Shown piece after piece: positions 58,611 through 64,000 of a DNA stretch of 64,000 nt; within the stretch, counting starts at the first letter, position 1; each line of letters opens with the position of its first letter. Made by a program: the position numbers and the translations under genes. The DNA comes from BOG-1155 sp050012495 (GTDB lineage Bacteria; Desulfobacterota; Syntrophorhabdia; Syntrophorhabdales; WCHB1-27): assembly GCA_050012495.1 (NCBI GenBank), contig JBEKHB010000005.1, forward strand, positions 1-64,000, written 5' to 3'. The notes under the pieces were generated by a model. It was not told where the DNA came from. It searched no databases and worked only from the letters and a program-made list of their open reading frames with translations.

Positions 58611-60446
58611 TTACGACGCCCGCCTCTCGGGCTCCGTCTGGTTGTGATACGCCAGATATGAGGCAGCCTCGACCCGCCCCATGAGGCGTTCGAGGATCTT
58701 CGGCTCGCATTTGGTCAGGTCAATCATGACGAGCCCGTCCAGGGCGTTCGCGAAGGATCGATCGACATTGAAACCCATCAGCCTTCCCCCCATCCGTATG
58801 TACTGCCTGAGGAGGACGGGAACGCCTTTCCGGTCTATCTCCAAGTCGGAGACGAAGGCGGACAGCTCTTCTATGTCGGTGATCAGCTCGGGGTCCAGGC
58901 GCAGCTTGACGGAACGCTTGTCCCCTGGACGTATCGCCATTCTCGGTTTTACCATCCGGGCAAGGTGCGGTGCATACGTCTTCCCCTTGAGGAAGGCGAC
59001 GATGAGCTGCCTGGAGGCGGGACTGTACATTTCGCTGATGGTTACGGCCCCGAAGAGGGTCCTGTACCGCGGATTGAGTCCGATGAAACGTGCGATCCCT
59101 CTCCAGAGCAGCAAAAGCGGGGAATACGATTTCTGGTACTCCAGGCGGACGAAAGAACGGCCGAGTTCCACGGCATCGCGCATGTGCTCGAAGAAGGTCT
59201 CTTTGTAGGTGAAGAGGGCGCTCGTATACAGACCCTTTGTGCCAAAGCGTTCAATGACGCGGTCAACCGGAGCAAGACGGTAGGAGCCGATCAGTTCGCT
59301 CTTTTCTTTGTGCCAGAGAAAGAGGTGAGTGTAGTAGAGGTCGAAGCGGTCCAGGTCGACAGACCGACCGGTCCCCTCGCCCACTCCCCTGAAGGTAAGC
59401 TCCCTCAATCTCCCTATCTCGTACAGGAGATTGGGTATCTGCTGGCTGCTTGCGTACATCACCGAGTACTGGTCGGTTTCCCAGAGCACCTGTTGGGCCG
59501 GGAGCAGATCGATCTCCCCGTGAATCACACCAGTGTGTGGCCCGTCGATCACCCTTTGCGGCTGCTTCACTCTTTTCCCCGATGAGTGCATGACATCCCC
59601 CCTTCTTTTCGCTGCGGGCAACCGGTGGTGGAGCATGTAGGTACGGGCCCGCAAGTAAGCCATCAGTTGACTGTCACCTTCAAAACCCTTGATCCTCTCT
59701 GCAGAGACCAGGTTCCCTATGTCGAGGCGCACCTCTGTGGAGTTTTTGTTGAGTAGCTCGTGCGGCAGGAGCACTGTGCGAAAGAGCGGGTGGACCAGTC
59801 CGGCCACTTGAAACAGGGCGCTGTTCCTTCCGTGGAAGAAGACTGGGAGGACGGGCGCGGCTGACTTCCTGATTATGCGGCCGACCATTTTGCTCCACGC
59901 CGGATCGACAACCTCTTTCTTCGTCAGTTGAAGGTGCAAGACCTGTCCGGCCGGGAACACGGCCAGAACCCCGCCATTTCCTACCCAGGTGAGCGCATCC
60001 CTCAGGGGCTTTACGTTTCGCCAAACCGAGCCGCCACCGCCGAAGGGATCGACGGGAATGATGAGAAGGCGCATTTCCGGTATCCGTTCCAGCAGGTAGT
60101 TGGCCATAATCTTGACATCCGGCCGGACGGCCTGAAGCACGGCAGCCAACATCAGTCCCTCGACACCACCGAAGGGATGGTTTGCAACGACAACCAGAGG
60201 ACCATGCGCGGGGATCCGCCTCATGTCGTCCGGCTCGACGTGATAACCGATTTTGAGAGCGGCCAGGGCCCGTTCCACAAAATCGCCGGTCTCGTCCCAT
60301 TTGTCCATTTCCGCGTAAATGTTGTTCAACCGGTCCAACAGGAGAAGACGTTCGAGAAGCCCGTTTAACCTGGAAAGAATCCGGCTGCGCAGGGGGTCGG
60401 GGAACGTGATGTCCAGTTTAAAGATGCGACCGTCACGGCTGCTCAT
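58611..60446 (-). CDS. PlsC-type acyltransferase fused to OlsB-like GNAT acyltransferase
   Basis: A 611-residue two-domain protein. Residues about 60-290 form a lysophospholipid acyltransferase with VVVANHPFGGVEGL and the FPAGQV motif. Residues about 340-600 resemble GNAT/OlsB-type N-acyltransferases (VELGRSFVRLEYQKSYSPLLLLWRGIARF near 437). The pair of activities is that of ornithine- or other aminolipid synthesis (OlsA plus OlsB) in one chain, though the order and the substrates are inferred. ATG 60446 is preferred; TTG 60494 would add 16 residues. Confidence 0.82.
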   Translation of the reverse strand: MSSRDGRIFKLDITFPDPLRSRILSRLNGLLERLLLLDRLNNIYAEMDKWDETGDFVERALAALKIGYHVEPDDMRRIPAHGPLVVVANHPFGGVEGLMLAAVLQAVRPDVKIMANYLLERIPEMRLLIIPVDPFGGGGSVWRNVKPLRDALTWVGNGGVLAVFPAGQVLHLQLTKKEVVDPAWSKMVGRIIRKSAAPVLPVFFHGRNSALFQVAGLVHPLFRTVLLPHELLNKNSTEVRLDIGNLVSAERIKGFEGDSQLMAYLRARTYMLHHRLPAAKRRGDVMHSSGKRVKQPQRVIDGPHTGVIHGEIDLLPAQQVLWETDQYSVMYASSQQIPNLLYEIGRLRELTFRGVGEGTGRSVDLDRFDLYYTHLFLWHKEKSELIGSYRLAPVDRVIERFGTKGLYTSALFTYKETFFEHMRDAVELGRSFVRLEYQKSYSPLLLLWRGIARFIGLNPRYRTLFGAVTISEMYSPASRQLIVAFLKGKTYAPHLARMVKPRMAIRPGDKRSVKLRLDPELITDIEELSAFVSDLEIDRKGVPVLLRQYIRMGGRLMGFNVDRSFANALDGLVMIDLTKCEPKILERLMGRVEAASYLAYHNQTEPERRAS

Positions 60447-60657
60447 CTGCGGGAGAAACCTCCGGTTATGAGGGAATAATGACGGATAGTGCAACCGGCT
60501 GAAGGTCGTATGGACATTTGCGGATCGGGATGGAAGAGTTTTCCCATAATCTCACGCCAATTTTAGAGGATGAATGTTAGGAAGGTGTGAACCATTCGTG
60601 AAAAGAGCGTTAATTCGTGCGGCCGCAGATCACGTGGAACCGGAGTTCCTTTCAGGA

Positions 60658-60711
60658 TTAACAAATTATTCACCATCTATTCACCATTCCTTAACAAAAG
60701 ACAGATATACT
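60658..60711 (+). promoter_or_regulatory. Four-unit Pho-box array and -10 box ahead of phoB-like gene
   Basis: TTAACAA, TTCACCA, TTCACCA and TTAACAA start at 60658, 60669, 60680 and 60691, an exact 11-bp period, which is the 7+4 spacing of PhoB/PhoP boxes. TATACT at 60706-60711 is a suitable -10 box. The array lies 116 bases before the response regulator gene and suggests self-activation under phosphate limitation. Confidence 0.75.
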
Positions 60712-60826
60712 GATCACCAAAGCATTAAGGTGAATGATCGGATAAGCGAAAAATAGGCAACCGGGGGAGGGCGGGTCATTCGCCCTGCATACGTAAGAAG
60801 AATGGCCGTGTTGCCGGGAGGCTTTG

Positions 60827-61522
60827 ATGCTTACGAGCAAGCAAATCGTTGTTGTTGAGGATGAGATCGATATTCTTGATCTCATCTCCCTGCATCTTAA
60901 GAAAGAGAGATTCAACGTGCGGGGATTTCTGAACGGGTACAGCTTCATGAAATATCTGGAGACGGAGAAACCCTCTCTTCTTGTTCTGGACCTCATGCTG
61001 CCCGATGTGGATGGTTTTGAGATCTGCAAGCAGCTTAGAGCGAGACCTGACTGTGCATCAATCCCTATTATTATTATCACCGCCCGCTCCGCCGAAACCG
61101 ACAAGGTCCTCGGCCTCGGGCTCGGCGCTGATGATTACATGGTGAAACCCTTTTCACCGAGAGAGCTGGTTGCACGGGTGAAGGCGGTGCTGAGACGCAC
61201 CGTGAGGCAGGAGACGGAGAACGAAAAGGAGAAAATTGAGATCGGCAATATCCTGAGTATCGATATGCAGAAATATGAGGTCATCGTGGAGGGGGCAAAA
61301 ATAGACCTGACGACCACCGAATTCCGCATCCTGCAGCTCCTTGCTTCCAAGAACGGTTGGGTTTTCTCGAGGGAGAAGATACTTAACCACCTGTGGGGGA
61401 GCGATAAGATGGTCCTCGATAGAACGGTAGACGTTCATATCAAACACCTCCGGGAGAAGATGGGGAAGGCCGGCGCCCTCATTAAAAATATGCGGGGGAT
61501 CGGGTACAAGCTTGCAATGTGA
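60827..61522 (+). CDS. PhoB-like response regulator
   Basis: A 231-residue OmpR-family regulator. The receiver domain has the acidic pocket VVEDEIDILD, the phospho-acceptor Asp in LVLDLMLPDVDG near 52 and the Lys of MVKPFSPRELVARV near 106. The C-terminal winged helix reads LTTTEFRILQLLASKNGWVFSREKIL and DRTVDVHIKHLREKM. ATG 60827 has GGGAGGC upstream. With pstS 83 bp downstream and a Pho-box array upstream it is probably PhoB; no phoR kinase is adjacent. Confidence 0.88.
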   Translation: MLTSKQIVVVEDEIDILDLISLHLKKERFNVRGFLNGYSFMKYLETEKPSLLVLDLMLPDVDGFEICKQLRARPDCASIPIIIITARSAETDKVLGLGLGADDYMVKPFSPRELVARVKAVLRRTVRQETENEKEKIEIGNILSIDMQKYEVIVEGAKIDLTTTEFRILQLLASKNGWVFSREKILNHLWGSDKMVLDRTVDVHIKHLREKMGKAGALIKNMRGIGYKLAM

Positions 61523-61605
61523 ACAAAAAGAGCGGGCGGGAATTGTGGATAGATAAGAAGAAATGTCTTGAGGGACTGAGAAAATTGAATTGCAGGAGGT
61601 CTGAC

Positions 61606-62649
61606 ATGAAGTGGTTGCTACGGGTCGTTTTGGTCCTTGCGGTTGCCGGCGGATTCGTCGCGTCCGCCCTTGCTGTGGAGCGGGAATTAATAGGAGCAGG
61701 CGCCACCTTTCCCTACCCGCTCTATTCAAAGATGTTTGACGTCTATGCGAAGGAATACAACGTGAAGGTCAACTACCAGGCCATAGGGTCGGGCGGCGGT
61801 ATACGCCAGCTTACCAACAAGACCGTCGATTTCGGCGCGTCCGATGCAATCCTGACCGATGAAGACGCGAAGGCAGCGGGGGCTGCCGTTCTCCATATCC
61901 CGACCTGCGCGGGGGCGGTCGTCATCACTTACAACCTTCCAAATAATCCGGAGATCAGGTTCACCCCCGATGTCGTGGCCGACATTTTTCTTGGAAAGAT
62001 AAAGAAGTGGGACGACCAGCGCATTCTCGCCGCCAATTCCGGGATTATCCTTCCTGCGGTGGATATTACCGTGGTGCACCGGTCGGACGGGAGCGGGACT
62101 ACAAATATCTTCAGCGATTATCTGAGCAAAGTAAGCAAAGACTGGAAAGAGAAAGTGGGCATGGGCACGGCCCTCAACTGGCCGGTCGGCCTCGGGGCCA
62201 AGGGAAACCCGGGTGTGGCCGGGCTGGTGCAACAGACGCCGGGCAGTATCGGCTACGTGGAGTTGATCTATGCACTGCAGAACAAGATGCCCTACGGGAA
62301 CCTCCAGAATAAGAAAGGAAAATTTATAAAACCGAGCCTTGCCACCGCGAGCACGGCCGCCAATACCAACCTTCCTGATGATATGAAGGTAAGCCTGACC
62401 GACAGCTCGGCCCCCGATGGCTACCCCATCAGCGGCTTTACCTGGATCATTCTCTATAAGGAGCAGAAGTACGGGGACAAGACAGAAGAAAAAGCAAGAA
62501 CCATGGTACGGCTTGTCTGGTGGATGACCCACGAGGGGCAGAAGTACGCTGAACCGATGCAATATGCCCCGCTCTCCAAGGCCGCGCAGGAGAAGGCGGA
62601 GAAAATTATCAAGTCCATTACCTATGGCGGCAAGGGCGTAATGAAATAG
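61606..62649 (+). CDS. pstS: Phosphate ABC transporter periplasmic binding protein PstS
   Basis: PstS, 347 residues, captures phosphate in the periplasm for PstCAB. A signal peptide (residues 1-22, ending ASALA) precedes ELIGAGATFPYPLYSKMF and the phosphate-loop segment GSGGGIRQL near 60. VHRSDGSGTTNIFSDYLS near 160 is the second ligand segment. ATG 61606 follows GCAGGAGG; the frame is open upstream. A strong terminator follows, so pstCAB is not in the same unit. Confidence 0.93.
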   Translation: MKWLLRVVLVLAVAGGFVASALAVERELIGAGATFPYPLYSKMFDVYAKEYNVKVNYQAIGSGGGIRQLTNKTVDFGASDAILTDEDAKAAGAAVLHIPTCAGAVVITYNLPNNPEIRFTPDVVADIFLGKIKKWDDQRILAANSGIILPAVDITVVHRSDGSGTTNIFSDYLSKVSKDWKEKVGMGTALNWPVGLGAKGNPGVAGLVQQTPGSIGYVELIYALQNKMPYGNLQNKKGKFIKPSLATASTAANTNLPDDMKVSLTDSSAPDGYPISGFTWIILYKEQKYGDKTEEKARTMVRLVWWMTHEGQKYAEPMQYAPLSKAAQEKAEKIIKSITYGGKGVMK

Positions 62650-62653
62650 ATCC

Positions 62654-62707
62654 AATCGGGCGCAGGAGGCGGGGGTCACCCCGCCGCGTCTGCGCCCGAT
62701 TATTTTT
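62654..62707 (+). terminator. Strong Rho-independent terminator after pstS
   Basis: AATCGGGCGCAG (62654-62665) pairs with CTGCGCCCGATT (62690-62701). An inner GGCGGGG/CCCCGCC stem extends it, and ATTTTT follows. This isolates phoB-pstS from downstream genes. Confidence 0.88.
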
Positions 62708-62768
62708 GCAAAAGCTTTAATTCTCCAGATTTACCAGCCTGTCAAGAAGCTCCACACTTTCCCCCCTG

Positions 62769-62815
62769 TTGAGTTTTGTTCGGTGACGTTCTATAATGGT
62801 GTCATAATGACACCA
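62769..62815 (+). promoter_or_regulatory. Promoter with overlapping palindromic operator for the antitoxin gene
   Basis: TTGAGT (62769-62774), 17 bases, TATAAT (62792-62797). A perfect 9-bp inverted repeat, TGGTGTCAT (62797-62805) and ATGACACCA (62807-62815) around one base, begins at the -10 box. Ribbon-helix-helix antitoxins repress their own promoters through such palindromes. Confidence 0.8.
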
Positions 62816-62829
62816 CATAGGGAGGAATC

Positions 62830-63048
62830 ATGCCTGTAAGTTTCTCCATAAAAAATGTGCCCGATGATGTTGCTGAAAAACTGCGTCGAAGGGCAGCGCA
62901 GCGCCACCGGTCGCTTCAGGGCGAGCTGCTTGCCACACTTGAAGAGAGTGTCGCCGAAGAACACAATGGCTCTCTCAAACCGACCGAGAAAGAACAAAGT
63001 GGTTGTTGGCCGACCGACAAGAGAAGAAAGAAGAAGACCTATGACTGA
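62830..63048 (+). CDS. FitA-like ribbon-helix-helix antitoxin without a partner toxin
   Basis: A 72-residue protein. Its N-terminal half (SFSIKNVPDDVAEKLRRRAAQRHRSLQGELLATLEESV) is a ribbon-helix-helix DNA-binding domain like FitA or other VapB-type antitoxins. The tail is basic. GGGAGG lies before ATG 62830. The expected PIN-domain toxin gene does not follow; a methyltransferase gene on the other strand overlaps its last ten bases. It may be a decayed module or a free-standing regulator. Confidence 0.8.
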   Translation: MPVSFSIKNVPDDVAEKLRRRAAQRHRSLQGELLATLEESVAEEHNGSLKPTEKEQSGCWPTDKRRKKKTYD

Positions 63049-64000
63049 TGCCGGGGTGGCGGCAGGGGGCCGAGGTACTGGTAGAGATGGCATTGTATAT
63101 TGCCGTTAAAGAGCTTCCTTTTCCGTTCCGCCCGGCGGCCGAAGAGCTGTTCGAAGCGGGGATGTGGCGAGAGGGCGAAGAGGGACCAGCAGTCGAGGCG
63201 CGAGTAGGCCTCCCCCATTGCCCGGTATAGCCGCTCCACGTCGCGGATGTAGCCGGTCCTCTCTCCATAGGGCGGGTTGCAGACGATGCAGCCGTATTTC
63301 CTGGCCGATCTGAATTGATCTACCGGTTGTTTCTGAAAGGATATGGCGTCGGCAACCCCTGCGGCTTCCGCGTTTTCCCTGGCCGCCTTCAGCACCGTGC
63401 CGTCCGCGTCCGAGGCAAGCACCCTGAAATCTGCGGCGACGGAGAGCGAGCGCGCCTCCCGGCGCGCTTCCTGCCAGAGGTTGGGGGACATCGTGGGCCA
63501 GCTTTCCGCGACAAAGGACCTGTTAATGCCGGGACCCATACGCCTGCCGATGAGGGCCGCTTCGATAGGGATAGTGCCGGACCCGCAAAAGGGGTCGGCC
63601 AACTCCCTGCCCGGCTCCCACCTGCTTAAGAGCACCATGGCCGCCGCCAGGGTTTCCTTGAGGGGGGCCTCCCCACTCCCGGTCCGGTAGCCCCTCTTGT
63701 GGAGGCCGGGGCCCGAGGTGTCGACGGTGAGCGTGATGTGGTCGTGAAGCAGCGCCACCTCTATCTTGTAGACCGGGCCGGTTTCCGGGAACCATGACTC
63801 GTGGTATTTCCTCTTCATTGCCTCGACGACGGCTTTCTTGACGATGGCCTGGCAGTCGGGCACGCTTTGGAGCTTCGACCTGACCGACTTGCCGGTGACG
63901 TGCATCTTTCCGTCCGCCGGGATGAGATCCTCCCAAGCGACCGCGCGTGTCTGCTGGAACAGTTCTTCGAAGTCGGTCGCCTCGAAGGAGGCCATTTGGA
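63039..64000 (-). CDS. THUMP-domain class I rRNA methyltransferase, partial
   Basis: The C-terminal 318 residues of a class I RNA guanine-N2 methyltransferase (RlmL/YpsC type); the N-terminus lies beyond the window. The end of the THUMP domain (RSKLQSVPDCQAIVKKAV) precedes the SAM site DPFCGSGTIPIEAALIGRR near 135 of the visible part and the catalytic NPPYGERTGY near 238. An internal Met at 63995 should not be taken as the start. Confidence 0.88.
   Translation of the reverse strand, partial: QMASFEATDFEELFQQTRAVAWEDLIPADGKMHVTGKSVRSKLQSVPDCQAIVKKAVVEAMKRKYHESWFPETGPVYKIEVALLHDHITLTVDTSGPGLHKRGYRTGSGEAPLKETLAAAMVLLSRWEPGRELADPFCGSGTIPIEAALIGRRMGPGINRSFVAESWPTMSPNLWQEARREARSLSVAADFRVLASDADGTVLKAARENAEAAGVADAISFQKQPVDQFRSARKYGCIVCNPPYGERTGYIRDVERLYRAMGEAYSRLDCWSLFALSPHPRFEQLFGRRAERKRKLFNGNIQCHLYQYLGPLPPPRHQS

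Overview
The window reads as one chromosomal segment of a Gram-negative sulfate/sulfite-reducing bacterium, most likely a Desulfobacterota (deltaproteobacterial) lineage. The reasons are a full dissimilatory sulfate-reduction gene set (sat, aprBA, qmoABC, dsrABD, dsrC, dsrMKJOP), including a periplasmic cytochrome DsrJ and a Tat-exported DsrO, next to an S10-spc-alpha ribosomal supercluster with strong Shine-Dalgarno sites. The order or species cannot be fixed from the sequence alone; a syntroph-related lineage is only a guess.

Layout. 1-11.4 kb: ribosomal protein supercluster rplV to rplQ with secY, map, infA and rpoA (adk is absent between secY and map). 11.4-21.5 kb: housekeeping genes: tRNA-Gln, glycosyltransferase, DUF2304 protein, antisense tRNA-Gly, queA-tgt-yajC, rpsF-rpsR-rplI-dnaB, a CDP-alcohol phosphatidyltransferase, gap-pgk-tpiA-secG and tRNA-Leu. 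21.5-54.1 kb: an almost uninterrupted sulfate-respiration island: two TauE/SafE permeases around a TIGR02186-like protein, a PEP/pyruvate-binding-domain protein, a cytidylate-kinase-like/BON protein, sat, a small unknown protein, aprBA, qmoABC, two YkgJ cysteine-cluster proteins, a LysR regulator, dsrABD-dsrN-YHS-dsrC, an extra dsrMK pair, a DsrE/YedF-like protein, an RsbRD_N-like protein and dsrMKJOP. 54.1-58.6 kb: a secreted metallophosphoesterase, then a cluster of integron-type gene cassettes with two clear attC sites and no integrase in view. 58.6-64 kb: a PlsC-GNAT acyltransferase fusion, a PhoB-like regulator and pstS behind a four-unit Pho-box array, an orphan FitA-like antitoxin with its own operator, and a partial THUMP rRNA methyltransferase.

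How it works together. Permeases move sulfur oxyanions, Sat activates sulfate to APS, AprBA reduces APS to sulfite with electrons from QmoABC, and DsrAB with DsrC reduces sulfite, with DsrMKJOP and the extra DsrMK recycling the DsrC trisulfide. The most notable observation is a promoter module present four times in the island (about 21.7, 27.5, 28.75 and 40.85 kb). In every copy TTAT-N7-ATAA is followed by exactly 11 bases, TTGACT and a -10-like box. The copies stand ahead of the first permease gene, the kinase-like gene, sat and dsrA. The dsrA copy lies between dsrA and a divergent lysR gene, and the sat copy is flanked by a dead N-terminal fragment of a second lysR. This suggests a LysR-controlled sulfate-respiration regulon built by duplicating a lysR/promoter unit.
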